A stretch of 64,000 nt of DNA. Source: Streptomyces sp. SN-593. GTDB lineage: Bacteria > Actinomycetota > Actinomycetes > Streptomycetales > Streptomycetaceae. Shown here piece by piece: positions 38,080 to 47,178 of the stretch (within the stretch, counting starts at the first letter, position 1; each line of letters starts with the position of its first letter). The notes below the pieces were generated by a model. The model saw nothing but the letters and a program-made list of their open reading frames with translations. It made no database searches and was not told where the DNA came from. The DNA lies in NCBI RefSeq assembly GCF_016756395.1, contig NZ_AP018365.1, forward strand, positions 6,948,001-7,012,000, written 5' to 3'. A program made the position numbers and the translations under genes.

Positions 38080-39303
38080 ATGCCGTGGGCGGATGGGGTC
38101 CGGCCCGATCCGGGACTGCCGGTGCCCGGTTACTGGACGGCGCGCATGGGCGCGGGGGCGGACGGGACGGAGCCGGCCGGGGGCGGCCGGGCCCTGCTCG
38201 AAGCGGCGGACGGCTACTGGTCCCGGCGGGCGCTGCCCGGCGGCGCGGCACACGTGCTGGCCGCCCCGGGCGCCGAACAACTGCTGCTCGCCGTGCTGGC
38301 CGCGAGCGAGGGCGACCCGGTGCTGGCCCGGCCCGCCGCCGCGTGGCAGCACCCGGTGGCGCGGTTGCTCGGCCGCCGTGTGCACAGCGTGCCGACCCCC
38401 GCGGAGGGCGGCGGCGTACCCGACCCGGTCGCGCTGATGGAGGCGGTACGGCGGGCCCGGGCGGAGGGCGCGGACCCGCGGCTGCTGGTGCTGTCCGCCG
38501 CCGACGACCCGACCGGCACCGTCACCGCGCCCGAGCTGATGCACGAGACGTGCGAGGCCGCGGCGGAGGCGGGGCTGCTGATCGTCTCCGACGAGACCTA
38601 CTCCGACACGCTGCACCACCGCGAGACGGTCCTGCTCAGCCCGGCCGAGATGCTGCCCGAGCACACCGTGGTGCTCACCGACCTCGGCGCGACGCTGGTG
38701 CCCGCCGGGCACCCGGCGGCGCTCGCCCGCTTCCCCGCCACCGGGCACGGCACGTCCTGGCGCCGGCGTGCCGCCGAGGTGCTGGCCGCCCTGCGGGCGG
38801 TGCTGCCCGCGCCCGTCGCCGCCGCGACCGCCTACGCGCTGGGCGAGCCGCCCGAGGTCGCCGGGCGCGCCGCCGCGGCGAACCGGCTGCACGCCCGGAC
38901 CGCGGCGGCGGCCTACCGGGCGATCACCGGGGCGGGGGCGTCCTGCCGGCCGCCGCGGGCGGGCTGGCAGCTCTACCCGACCGCCGGGCCGCCGGGCCCC
39001 GGCGCGGCGCGGCGGGTCGAGCGGCACCTCACCGCCGCGCTGGGCCGGCCGGTGCCCGGCGGCCACCGCTTCGGCGACGACCCGGAGGAGCCGCGGGCCC
39101 GGATCGGCACGGGGGTGCTGCTCGGGACGACCGAGGCCGAGCGGGAGGTCGCGCTGGCGGCCGCGGACCCGGTCGCGGTACCGCACGTGGCGGCCGCGCT
39201 GGCCGCCCTGACCGACGCCTTCACCGCGCTGACCGGCATCGGGGCGGTCAGCGGTTCGGCCGACACGGATCGCGGGGGAGTGGGGCCTGACATACGTTCG
39301 TGA
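38080..39303 (+). CDS. Lysine-free aminotransferase-like protein (pseudoenzyme)
   Basis: A 407-residue protein with the fold-type I aminotransferase plan: a small helical N-terminus, AAPGAEQLLLAVLAASEGDP, a DPTG in place of NPTG (LVLSAADDPTGTVTA), and LLIVSDETYSDTL, the usual Asp-x-x-Tyr cofactor block. At the place of the PLP-binding lysine (normally S-K before GxRxG) it reads VVLTDLGATLVPAGHP. No lysine occurs anywhere in the protein, so a Schiff base with PLP cannot form. It is followed by a metallo-beta-lactamase-fold gene 37 bases on. Likely a non-catalytic or repurposed relative. Confidence 0.75.
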   Translation: MPWADGVRPDPGLPVPGYWTARMGAGADGTEPAGGGRALLEAADGYWSRRALPGGAAHVLAAPGAEQLLLAVLAASEGDPVLARPAAAWQHPVARLLGRRVHSVPTPAEGGGVPDPVALMEAVRRARAEGADPRLLVLSAADDPTGTVTAPELMHETCEAAAEAGLLIVSDETYSDTLHHRETVLLSPAEMLPEHTVVLTDLGATLVPAGHPAALARFPATGHGTSWRRRAAEVLAALRAVLPAPVAAATAYALGEPPEVAGRAAAANRLHARTAAAAYRAITGAGASCRPPRAGWQLYPTAGPPGPGAARRVERHLTAALGRPVPGGHRFGDDPEEPRARIGTGVLLGTTEAEREVALAAADPVAVPHVAAALAALTDAFTALTGIGAVSGSADTDRGGVGPDIRS

Positions 39304-39340
39304 GGACGTTCCGGCCAGGCGGGGGAGCGAGGGAGCCCAT

Positions 39341-40462
39341 ATGAGGGACCAGCGCGCGTCCTCCCTGACCGAGCCGGGGGCGGCCGGCGGCCGGCGTACC
39401 GCGGAGGGCGCCGGCGCCCGGGGCGGCCCCCGCCCTGCCGGGGGTCCCCGCACCGCCGACGGCGCCCGTGTCCTCGACGCCCCGCGCCCCACCGACGCGC
39501 CCGGGCCGTTCGCCGAGCCCCGGCGCTGGCCGGCCACCTTCGTCGACCGCCTCTCCGAACCGCTCCCGGTGCCCGGGGTGCGCGACATCGCCCGGCTGGT
39601 CCGCGAGTGCGCGGTCCGCCCACCCGCCCACACCCTCAAGGACGTGCCGCTGCTGCCGGTCGAGCCCGGCCCCCTGCCGACCGCCGGGCCCCGCACGGTG
39701 AGCGTGACGTGGGCCGGCCACGCGAGCTGGGTGGTCAGGATCGGCGGGCTGACGGTCCTCACCGACCCCGTCTGGTCCCGCCGCATCCCCGGCACGCCCC
39801 GCCGGATCACCCCCGTCGGCGTGCCCTGGCGGGCGCTCCCGCCGATCGACGCGGTCGTCATCAGCCACAACCACTACGACCACCTTGACGCGCCCACGGT
39901 CAAGCGGCTGCCGCGCACCACGCCCTGCTACGTGCCGGCCGGCCTGGGCGGCTGGTTCCGGCGCCGCGGGTTCGAGCGGGTGACCGAACTGGACTGGTGG
40001 GAGGGCACCTGGCTGCGCGGGGTGCGGTTCGACTTCGTGCCCGCGCACCACTGGAGCCGCCGCACCCTCACCGACACCTGCCGAACGCTGTGGGGCGGGT
40101 GGGTGCTCACCGACTCCGACGGGCACCGGGTCTACTTCGCCGGCGACACCGGATACGGCGCCTACTTCGCCGAGATCGCCCGGGTGCACCCCGGCATCGA
40201 CCTGGCACTGCTGCCCATCGGCGCGTACACGCCCCGCTGGATGCTGCGGCCGGTGCACGCCGACCCCGACGAGGCGGTGCAGGCGTACCTCGACCTCGGC
40301 GCGGCCGCGATGGCGCCGATGCACTGGGCGACCTTCCTGCTCTCCGGGGAGCCCCCGCTCGAACCGCTCGTCCGGCTCCGCGCCGCGTGGGCGGCCGCCG
40401 GGCTGCCGCGCGAGGCGCTGTGGGACCTGCCGATCGGCGCCTCCCGCGTCCTGGTGCCCTGA
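39341..40462 (+). CDS. Metallo-beta-lactamase-fold hydrolase (NAPE-PLD-like)
   Basis: A 373-residue protein with a disordered first 50 residues and a metallo-beta-lactamase domain. The dinuclear metal site is ISHNHYDHLD (His176, His178, Asp180, His181), then a further His in DFVPAHHWSRRT, the bridging Asp in FAGDTGYG, and a last His in APMHWATF. The layout, including RRIPGTPRRITPVG and the WGGWVL strand, matches the UlaG/NAPE-phospholipase D-like subgroup that acts on phosphodiesters. Cytosolic; substrate unknown. Probably co-transcribed with the aminotransferase-like gene. Confidence 0.88.
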   Translation: MRDQRASSLTEPGAAGGRRTAEGAGARGGPRPAGGPRTADGARVLDAPRPTDAPGPFAEPRRWPATFVDRLSEPLPVPGVRDIARLVRECAVRPPAHTLKDVPLLPVEPGPLPTAGPRTVSVTWAGHASWVVRIGGLTVLTDPVWSRRIPGTPRRITPVGVPWRALPPIDAVVISHNHYDHLDAPTVKRLPRTTPCYVPAGLGGWFRRRGFERVTELDWWEGTWLRGVRFDFVPAHHWSRRTLTDTCRTLWGGWVLTDSDGHRVYFAGDTGYGAYFAEIARVHPGIDLALLPIGAYTPRWMLRPVHADPDEAVQAYLDLGAAAMAPMHWATFLLSGEPPLEPLVRLRAAWAAAGLPREALWDLPIGASRVLVP

Positions 40463-40542
40463 GATCCCGGCGCTTCGGTACCAGGCCGCATCGCAGCACG
40501 CCGCGCCCCTTCAGCTCCGGCGCTCCCGCCGCCCCCTCGCCG

Positions 40543-41223
40543 TCAGGGCGCCGTACGCGGCTGCTCCGGCCGGTCCCCGTGCGCCCGCCGCGCCTTCCGC
40601 ACCCGGCCGCCGACCGCCGGGCCCGCCGCGATCACGACGGTCAGCGCCACGGCCAGCACCACGCCCTGCCACGGCTTGTCGAAGAGCGACCCGCCGAGTA
40701 TCCCGATGAGCTGGTACGCCGCCGCCCACGCCAGGCACGCGGGAACGTCGCCGCGGACGAAGCGCCGGAGCGGCATCTCCGCCAGCAGGCACGCCACCAT
40801 GACCGGGATGCGCCCCGCGGGCACCAGCCGGGACAGCACCAGGACCGCCGCGCCGTGCCGGTCGAGCTGCCGTTCCGCCCGCTCCAACGTGCCCTGCTCG
40901 GCGCGCTGCTGGAGCCGGTGCAGCCAGCGCGAGCCGTTGCGCGACCGCACCCCGCGCAGCCCCAGCCAGTACAGCGCCACGTCGCCGATGAACGCCGCCA
41001 CCGACGCCACCGCGAAGACGAAGGCGAGCGCGACCGGTTCGGTCTGGTGGAAGGCGACCACCGCGGCCCCCGACACCAGCGCGCCGGTCGGCACCACCGG
41101 CACCAGCGAACCGAGCACGACCAGGAAGAACAGCGACGGGTAGCCGATCGCCGACTGCGTGCCCTGTGACGCCGCCGGGTGCGAGGCGGGATGCGCCGCC
41201 GCCGCGGCCAGCAGACCCATCAT
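40543..41223 (-). CDS. DedA-family membrane protein
   Basis: A 226-residue membrane protein with five or six hydrophobic segments and the DedA (SNARE-associated, VTT) core: LVPVVPTGALVSGAAVV, FVFAVASVAAFIGDVALYWLG and the R-x-x-P-(x)-x-R-type block LSRLVPAGRIPVMVACLLAE. The family comprises lipid scramblase-like or proton-coupled transporters needed for envelope homeostasis. The ATG at 41223 overlaps the stop of the upstream gene, so the pair is coupled. Confidence 0.88.
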   Translation of the reverse strand: MMGLLAAAAAHPASHPAASQGTQSAIGYPSLFFLVVLGSLVPVVPTGALVSGAAVVAFHQTEPVALAFVFAVASVAAFIGDVALYWLGLRGVRSRNGSRWLHRLQQRAEQGTLERAERQLDRHGAAVLVLSRLVPAGRIPVMVACLLAEMPLRRFVRGDVPACLAWAAAYQLIGILGGSLFDKPWQGVVLAVALTVVIAAGPAVGGRVRKARRAHGDRPEQPRTAP

Positions 41224-42020
41224 CCGCCGGCCCCCCGCCCCGCGCGGCCCACGTCCGTGACCCGCACGCTCTGGCCGTGCGCCGGCCGGTGCACCGCCAC
41301 CCCCGGCGCGAGCCGGGCGGCGAACCGCTCGAACTCCTCGCCCGGCGCGTGGAACTCGTGCGGCCGCACCGCCTCCATCCCGATCGGCCAGTACGTGCCG
41401 TAGTGCACCGGCACCGCCGCGCGCGGGGCCAACTCCGCCAGCGCCCGCGCCGCCCGCTCGGCGTTGAGGTGCCCGGGGCCGAGGAACGGCCCCCAACCCC
41501 CCACCGGCAGCAGCGCGATGTCGCACGGACCGACCGCCTCGGCCATCCCCTCGAACAGCCCGGTGTCCCCGGCGAAGTACGTCCGCGCCTCGCCGGCCAG
41601 CACGTACCCGAGGGGCGCGGCGCGCTGCGGCCCGTACGGCAGCCGCCGCCCGTCGTGGGCGGCCGGCACCGCGCGTACCGCCAGGCCGCCGAACTCCACC
41701 ACGTCGCCGGCCGCCACCTCGACCAGCCGCAGCCTGTCCCGCACCCGCCGCAACGCCGGCACCGCGGCGCCGGCGCCGCGCGGCAGCAGCACAGTGGTGC
41801 CGGGCGCGAGCCGCGCCAGCGAGCCCACGTGCAGGTGGTCGGCGTGCAGGTGCGACACCAGCACCACGTCGGCCCGGGCGGCCCGGGCCGTGGGCAGCGC
41901 GCCGCGCCGCCTGCGCAGGTGTGCCAACCGCCGTACGAACAGCGGGTCGGTGAGCACCCGCACGCCCGAGTCCTGCACGGTCACCGTGGCATGCCCCCAC
42001 CACGTGATCTCCACCACCAC
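41220..42020 (-). CDS. Metallo-beta-lactamase-fold hydrolase (UlaG-like)
   Basis: A 266-residue protein: EITWWGHATVTVQDSGVRVLTDP at the start, the metal-binding block LVSHLHADHLHVGSL (H-x-H-x-D-H), YFAGDTGLFE with the bridging Asp, and PVHYGTYWPIG. It belongs to the MBL-fold L-ascorbate-6-phosphate-lactonase-like group; substrate unknown. The start is one of three consecutive GTG codons (42014-42020); the first has AAGGG about 10 bases upstream. It is translationally coupled to the DedA gene. Confidence 0.85.
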   Translation of the reverse strand: MVVEITWWGHATVTVQDSGVRVLTDPLFVRRLAHLRRRRGALPTARAARADVVLVSHLHADHLHVGSLARLAPGTTVLLPRGAGAAVPALRRVRDRLRLVEVAAGDVVEFGGLAVRAVPAAHDGRRLPYGPQRAAPLGYVLAGEARTYFAGDTGLFEGMAEAVGPCDIALLPVGGWGPFLGPGHLNAERAARALAELAPRAAVPVHYGTYWPIGMEAVRPHEFHAPGEEFERFAARLAPGVAVHRPAHGQSVRVTDVGRAGRGAGG

Positions 42021-42331
42021 GCCGCCACGCCCTTCCCGGCCGCCTCCGCCGACCGCTCCGCGACCGGCCGTCCACGCTCCCACCATCCAACACGTTCGCC
42101 CCGCCGGGTCCCCCGGCACACAGCCGGAGGCACCGCCGGTCCGGACCGGGCGGCCGTGGCGGCCGCCCCGCGGGAGGACCACTGACGCCCGCCGGCGGTC
42201 GCCCCGTCCGGCGGCACGGCTCCGCTCCCGTCGGGCCGCCGCGCGACGACCCGACCTTGAGCGTATGCCCTGCTCCGCGGCCGCCCACCCGCCGGACCGG
42301 AGCAGACCTGCGGATATGGCAGGCTGGGGAG
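42021..42331. other. Divergent promoter region
   Basis: 311 GC-rich bases between the MBL-fold gene and the phosphatase gene; no convincing gene seen. The sequence GGATATGGCAGGCTGGGG near 42313 is the only AT-containing spot near the rightward gene and may include its -10 region. Confidence 0.3.
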
Positions 42332-44476
42332 GTGCCTCAGCCGGGAGAGAGTCGGAGACGGGCCGCGAGGCGCAGCGCCGTGCGGACCGTCGGCCGCGTT
42401 CTCGCCGTGTGGGTGGTCGCCTCCGCGACCCTGGCCGTGCTCGCCGCGGTGCTGCCCGACTTCCGGCTGGAGGCGCCCGGCGGCGACAGCCCCACCCAGG
42501 TCGCGGTCACCGCGGGGATCGGGGCCGGCGCGTTCGGGGTGCTCAGCGCGCTGGTGTGGCCGCTGCTGGTGCGCGCGCTGCTGCTGGTGCCCGCGCTGGT
42601 GCTGGGCGCGCTGGTGTTCTTCCTCAACGGGTCGCTGCTGCTGGTCGCGTTGAGCCTGACCCCGCACGGCCGCAGCGAGGTCACCCCGGCCACCGCCGTG
42701 GTGATCGCCGCGGTGATGTCCGCGGCGTCCTCGGCGACCAGCACCGGGCTCGCCGTGCGCGACGACGCCGCCTACGGGCGCCGGCTGGCCCGGTTGGCCG
42801 GCCGCAGGCGGCGGCACGCCGACGACCCGCCGCTGCCCACCACCCCCGGCACCGTCTTCCTCCAACTCGACGGCGTCGGCCACGACGTGCTGCGCGACGC
42901 GCTCGCCGCCACCCCGCCGGCGATGCCCACCGTCGCGTCCTGGCTCGGCCGCACCCACCGGCTCGTCGGCTGGCGCACGGACTGGAGCAGCCAGACCGGC
43001 GCCAGCCAGCTCGGGATCCTGCACGGCACCAACCACGACGTCCCCGCCTTCCGCTGGTACGAGAAGGAGACCGGGCAGGTCATGGTCTGCAACCGGCCCT
43101 CCAGCGCCGCCGAGCTGGAGCGGCGGGCGGTGCGGCGCACCGGCTGCGGGGGGCTGCTCGCCGACGGCGGGGCCAGCCGCGGCAACCTCTTCACCGGCGG
43201 CGCCGCGCAGTCGGCGCTGGTGATGTCGGTGGCGGCGCGGCGTGCGAAGTTCACCCGCTCCCGGTCGGGTTACTTCGCCTACTTCTCCGACCCGGCCAAC
43301 GCCGTGCGCACCGCCTGGTCGTTCGCGGCCGAGGTCGGACGGGAGGTCGCCGAGTCCACCGCGTCCCGGCTGCGGCGCGACCGCCCGCGGATCAAGCGCG
43401 GCGGGCTGTACCCGCTGCTGCGCGCGTTCGCCACGGTCGTCGAGCGCGACGTCGCGGTGGCGGCCGTGGTCGGCGACATGCTCGCCGGGCGCGCCGCGGT
43501 CTACGCCGACCTGGTCGCCTACGACGAGGTCGCCCACCACTCCGGCCCGCGCAGCCGCGACGCCCGCAAGGTGCTGGCCCGGCTGGACCGCTCGGTCCGG
43601 CTGATCGCCGACTCCTCCCGCTACGCCCCGCGCCCGTACCGGATCGTGCTGCTGTCCGACCACGGCCAGAGCGCGGGCGAGACCTTCGAGGGCGCCTACG
43701 GTACGGGGCTGCGCGACCTGGTCCGCGCCGGCTGCGGGTTGGCCGCGCACGGGAACGGCGGCGGGCGGCGGACCGCGCGGCGCGGCGGTGGCGCGGAGGC
43801 GCGTACGGCGGCGCGGACCGCACTGCGGCGCCCGGAGCGGGGCCGGCGGGCGGAGGAGGCGGAGTGCGAGGGGCCGCCGTCCGACCCGGTGGTGCTCGCC
43901 TCGGGGAACCTCGGGCTCGTGGCGTTCCCCGACATCGCCGGGCGGGCGACGTTGGAGGAGCTCCAGCGGCGCTGCCCCGACCTGCTGCCGACGCTCACCG
44001 GGCACCCCGGTGTCGGCTTCGTGCTGGTGCGCAGCGCGGCGCGCGGCCCGGTCGTGCTCGGCCGCGACGGCGCGCACGACCTGGCCACCGGGCGGGTGAC
44101 CGGCACCGACCCGCTGGCCGCGTTCGGCCCGGGCGCGGCCGCCGCGGTGCTGCGCGCGGACGCCTTCCCGCACACCGCGGACCTGATGGTCAACTCCGCC
44201 TGCGACCAGGCGGCGGGCACGGTGCACGCCTTCGAGGAGCAGGCCGGCTCGCACGGCGGCCTCGGCGGCCCGCAGACCCACCCGTTCCTGCTGCACCCGG
44301 TCGAACTCCCGCTGCCCGAGGGACCGCTGGTGGGGGCGGAGGCGCTGCACCACGTCTTCCACGGCTGGCTCACCTCGGCGCCCGCCCCCGCCCCGGCACC
44401 GGGCGCCGCCACCTGCCGCCCGCCCCGTCCGGTCGGCGACCGCATGATCGACGCGGGAGGCGCCGGCACCGGCTGA
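42332..44476 (+). CDS. Membrane protein with C-terminal phosphatase/phosphodiesterase domain
   Basis: A protein of about 714 residues. The N-terminal 120 residues have four membrane helices of the phage-holin-IV-like kind (LAVWVVASATLAVLAAVLPD, ALLLVPALVLGALVFFLNGS). The large C-terminal domain is of the alkaline phosphatase/nucleotide pyrophosphatase type: VFLQLDGVGHDVL for the metal-binding Asp, a WSSQTGASQLGILHG nucleophile region, VYADLVAYDEVAHHSGP and RIVLLSDHGQSAGETF. It would act on phosphodiesters at the cell surface. Start is uncertain (GTG 42332 has GGGGAG almost adjacent). A low-complexity basic insertion lies around residues 465-510. Confidence 0.8.
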   Translation: MPQPGESRRRAARRSAVRTVGRVLAVWVVASATLAVLAAVLPDFRLEAPGGDSPTQVAVTAGIGAGAFGVLSALVWPLLVRALLLVPALVLGALVFFLNGSLLLVALSLTPHGRSEVTPATAVVIAAVMSAASSATSTGLAVRDDAAYGRRLARLAGRRRRHADDPPLPTTPGTVFLQLDGVGHDVLRDALAATPPAMPTVASWLGRTHRLVGWRTDWSSQTGASQLGILHGTNHDVPAFRWYEKETGQVMVCNRPSSAAELERRAVRRTGCGGLLADGGASRGNLFTGGAAQSALVMSVAARRAKFTRSRSGYFAYFSDPANAVRTAWSFAAEVGREVAESTASRLRRDRPRIKRGGLYPLLRAFATVVERDVAVAAVVGDMLAGRAAVYADLVAYDEVAHHSGPRSRDARKVLARLDRSVRLIADSSRYAPRPYRIVLLSDHGQSAGETFEGAYGTGLRDLVRAGCGLAAHGNGGGRRTARRGGGAEARTAARTALRRPERGRRAEEAECEGPPSDPVVLASGNLGLVAFPDIAGRATLEELQRRCPDLLPTLTGHPGVGFVLVRSAARGPVVLGRDGAHDLATGRVTGTDPLAAFGPGAAAAVLRADAFPHTADLMVNSACDQAAGTVHAFEEQAGSHGGLGGPQTHPFLLHPVELPLPEGPLVGAEALHHVFHGWLTSAPAPAPAPGAATCRPPRPVGDRMIDAGGAGTG

Positions 44477-44505
44477 GGCACCGGCACCACACATGGAAGG
44501 AAGTC

Positions 44506-44551
44506 GTCAACGATCGGTTGACGATCCGGCTGTCGTCAACTTACGGTTGAC
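44506..44551. promoter_or_regulatory. Pair of GTCAAC-N5-GTTGAC operators
   Basis: Two copies of the inverted repeat GTCAAC-N5-GTTGAC at 44506-44522 and 44535-44551, 29 bases centre to centre, the second ending 2 bases before the ATG of the Clp_N/HTH gene. Binding would block the promoter and start codon, so autoregulation by the HTH protein is likely. Confidence 0.7.
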
Positions 44552-44553
44552 GC

Positions 44554-45390
44554 ATGACGGAACAGCAGCCCGTACGACTCGACGACCTCATCGACTACGT
44601 CAAGCAACTGCACCCCGGCGACGACCCGCTCCAGCACCTGGAACGCGCCGTCGGTGTCGCCGGGCACCTCGGCGACGTCGCGGACCACCTGATCGGCCAC
44701 TTCGTGGACCAGGCCCGCCGGGCGGGCGCGTCGTGGACCGACATCGGCCAGCACATGGGCGTCAGCAAGCAGGCCGCGCAGAAGCGGTTCGTGCCCAAGG
44801 TCCCGGAGGACCTGGAGTTCCTGGGAGCCGAGGCGACCTTCTCCCGCTTCACCCCCCGGGCCCGTACGTCCGTCGCGACCGCCGAGCAGGAGGCGCGCGA
44901 GGCGCGGCACTCCTTCGTCGAACCCGAGCACCTCGTGCTCGGTCTGCTCGCCCAGAGCGACACCCTCGCCTACCACGCGCTCTCCGCGCTCGGGACGGAG
45001 CCGGACCGTGTCCGGGCCGCGGTCGCCACCCCCGGCACCGAGGAGCAGCCGCTCATGGGCCACATCCCGGTGGGCGCGGCCACCAAGCGCACGCTGCAAC
45101 TGGTGCTGCGGGAGGCGCTGCGGCTCGGCCACAACTACATCGGCACCGAGCACATCCTGCTCGGCGTGCTCAGCGACGAACAGCAGCCCGCGGCGGTGGC
45201 GTTGACCGGGCTCGGAGTCACCCACGAGGCCGTCGAGCGGTGGGTGCTGGCGACGCTCGACAGGTTCGTCGAGGCCAACCGGGCGGCCGAGCAGGCGGCG
45301 TTCGGGACCCCCGGCCCGGCGTCCGGCGACGCGTCCGGCGGGTCCTCCGGCCCGGCGTCCGGCGGGTCCTCCGGAGAGGCGAGGGGATAG
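44554..45390 (+). CDS. HTH plus Clp N-terminal domain protein
   Basis: A 278-residue protein. Residues 1-90 contain a helix-turn-helix (GASWTDIGQHMGVSKQAAQK). Residues 95-250 hold two Clp_N repeats (ARHSFVEPEHLVLGLLAQSD, LGHNYIGTEHILLGVLSDEQ), the substrate/adaptor-binding domain of ClpA/ClpC. A Gly/Ser-rich repeat tail follows. No ATPase domain is present. Such proteins could respond to misfolded protein or adaptor state and switch their own promoter. Two inverted repeats immediately upstream support autoregulation. Confidence 0.88.
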   Translation: MTEQQPVRLDDLIDYVKQLHPGDDPLQHLERAVGVAGHLGDVADHLIGHFVDQARRAGASWTDIGQHMGVSKQAAQKRFVPKVPEDLEFLGAEATFSRFTPRARTSVATAEQEAREARHSFVEPEHLVLGLLAQSDTLAYHALSALGTEPDRVRAAVATPGTEEQPLMGHIPVGAATKRTLQLVLREALRLGHNYIGTEHILLGVLSDEQQPAAVALTGLGVTHEAVERWVLATLDRFVEANRAAEQAAFGTPGPASGDASGGSSGPASGGSSGEARG

Positions 45391-45453
45391 CCGTTCGGCC
45401 GGCCGGGCGGTGCCGACGCGCGCGGCGCCGCCCGGCCGCGCCCGGCCGCGCCC

Positions 45454-45491
45454 GGAGGCGTGAGCCCCGGTGGCCCGCGGCTCACGCCTCC
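45454..45491. terminator. Hairpin between convergent genes
   Basis: A perfect 13-base stem (GGAGGCGTGAGCC with GGCTCACGCCTCC). The right arm overlaps the stop codon of the methyltransferase gene. Confidence 0.6.
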
Positions 45492-46213
45492 TTGCGCAGC
45501 GCCAGCAGCCGGTACACCGGGTCGGCGCGCGGCACTTCGGGGTCCGGCAGCAGCGACAACCGCCGGGCCAGCGCGCCGGACTGCTCCGGGCCCAGGGCAC
45601 GCACCGGGGCGAAGCCGCCGCGCGCCACCTCCCCGGCCGCCCGCGACGGCGACATCCCCTGGCCGTGGCCGGTGAAGCGGGCCTCGCCCGAGCGGCGCAG
45701 CCCGTGCTCGGCGCCCACCGTCAGCACCCGCAGGGTCGCGTCATGGGCGCGGGCGGGCCGGTAGGGCGCGAGGAGTTCGCTCACGTCGCTGCCCATGTCG
45801 TGCCCGGCGTCGTGGTCCACGGTGGCCACGAGAACCCCACCGGGCCGCAGGATCCGGGCGCACTCCGCGACCACCGCGGCCGCGTCCGGCAGCAGGTGCA
45901 GCAGCCACACCGCGCTCACCGCGTCCAGGCACCCGTCGGCGAACGGCAGCCGCCGGCAGTCGCCCGACACCAGTCCGCCGCCCAGCCGTTCGGCCGCGAT
46001 CCGGGTCATGCCCGCCGAGGCGTCCACCGCGAACACCCGCAGTCCGGGCCGCAGCATCCGCTCGGTGACCAGTCCGGTGCCGCAGCCCACGTCCAGCAGG
46101 GTGCGGGCCCCCTCCGGGACCAGGGCGAGCACCGCCCGGGCCGCGGAGCCCGCGCGTGGAACGTCCTCGCGGGCGGCGTCGTGACGCGCCGCCCCCACGT
46201 CGTAGTCCAGCAT
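45482..46213 (-). CDS. Class I SAM-dependent methyltransferase
   Basis: A 243-residue methyltransferase of the UbiE/Methyltransf_11 type. Motif I is LLDVGCGTGLVTERML, motif II includes VFAVDASAGM, and the post-I/III segment is VSAVWLLHLLPDAAAVVAEC followed by ARILRPGGVLVATVDHD. The C-terminal part gives no substrate clue (small-molecule acceptor likely). ATG 46213 is the first plausible start after the upstream non-coding region. A single gene convergent with the Clp_N/HTH gene. Confidence 0.87.
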   Translation of the reverse strand: MLDYDVGAARHDAAREDVPRAGSAARAVLALVPEGARTLLDVGCGTGLVTERMLRPGLRVFAVDASAGMTRIAAERLGGGLVSGDCRRLPFADGCLDAVSAVWLLHLLPDAAAVVAECARILRPGGVLVATVDHDAGHDMGSDVSELLAPYRPARAHDATLRVLTVGAEHGLRRSGEARFTGHGQGMSPSRAAGEVARGGFAPVRALGPEQSGALARRLSLLPDPEVPRADPVYRLLALRKEA

Positions 46214-46360
46214 GTCGACGAATGTACGGGTCCCGGATGAACGCCGGTCCACCCCGCGTCTTGCGCTCCGGTTACACCTGCGGGTGCTGTGCGACAAGCG
46301 TGTGTGCCGTACCCTCACGGCCGGGCCCGCACGGGGGTGCGGCGGGAGGGGAGGGGCGCC

Positions 46361-47080
46361 ATGGCGGACACCGGCGGCGGCGCGGAGACCGGGACGGACG
46401 CGGGTACGGGCACGGTGGCGGGAGCGGTCACGGGCGGGGCGGCGGGGCTGCCGCGCGGGCGGGGGCACCGTGACCTGGAGCTGCGGCCCTTCCCCGCGAT
46501 CACGGCCGGTACCCCGGCCGCCCAGCGCCAGGCCCTGGCCGACCTGCGGGCATGGGCCGAACAGGGCGCGGTGGACGCCATCGACTGGTACCTGCGCGAC
46601 AAGCGGGCCAAGCGGACCGCGTCGCGGCTGCTCCAGGGGCTGGCGATCGTGTTCGCGGTCGCGGGCACCGCGATCCCCCTGGGGGCCGCCGCCACCGGCT
46701 CCTCCGGCCAGGGCTGGGGATACGTCCTGCTCGCGGCCGCGGCCGGCTGCAAGGGCTTCGACCACTTCTTCGGACTGTCCGCGAGCTGGATGCGGGACAT
46801 CGCCGCCGCGCACGCGCTGCGCTTCGAACTCGGCGAGGTCCGGCTGGAGTGGGCCGCCGACGTGCTCCGGGCCGGGCCCGCCGGCCAGGTCCGGCCCGAC
46901 GCGCCCCTGGAACCCGCCGAGGTCGAGCGGCAGTTGGCCCTCATCGGCCGGCTCACCGCGGCCGTGCGCGGGCAGGTGGAGCGCGAGACCTCCACGTGGC
47001 AGGCGGAGTTCGGGGCCGCCACCCGGCAACTCCACGAGCAGGGCGGTCTGCCCGTCCCGGACCGGCCGCCGGGCGCCTGA
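46361..47080 (+). CDS. SLATT-domain membrane protein
   Basis: A 239-residue protein with a Gly/Thr/Ala-rich N-terminus, an amphipathic helix with AIDWYLRDKRAKRTASRLLQ, two adjacent membrane helices (LAIVFAVAGTAIPLGAAAT and WGYVLLAAAAGCKGFDHF) and a long C-terminal coiled-coil-like region. This is the SLATT arrangement (SLOG-associated two-TM domain), whose members are predicted pore-forming effectors near nucleotide-signalling genes. No SLOG, CD-NTase or kinase gene is adjacent, so a defence role is only a possibility. GAGGGGAGGGGCGCC lies before the ATG. Confidence 0.75.
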   Translation: MADTGGGAETGTDAGTGTVAGAVTGGAAGLPRGRGHRDLELRPFPAITAGTPAAQRQALADLRAWAEQGAVDAIDWYLRDKRAKRTASRLLQGLAIVFAVAGTAIPLGAAATGSSGQGWGYVLLAAAAGCKGFDHFFGLSASWMRDIAAAHALRFELGEVRLEWAADVLRAGPAGQVRPDAPLEPAEVERQLALIGRLTAAVRGQVERETSTWQAEFGAATRQLHEQGGLPVPDRPPGA

Positions 47081-47178
47081 CCTGCCGGACCCCGCGCCGG
47101 ACACGGTCGGCCCGGGGACCGCGTCCCCGCGCCCCCGATCCTGCGCGATCAGCCCCGGTGCGGTCGGCCCTCGAACGA

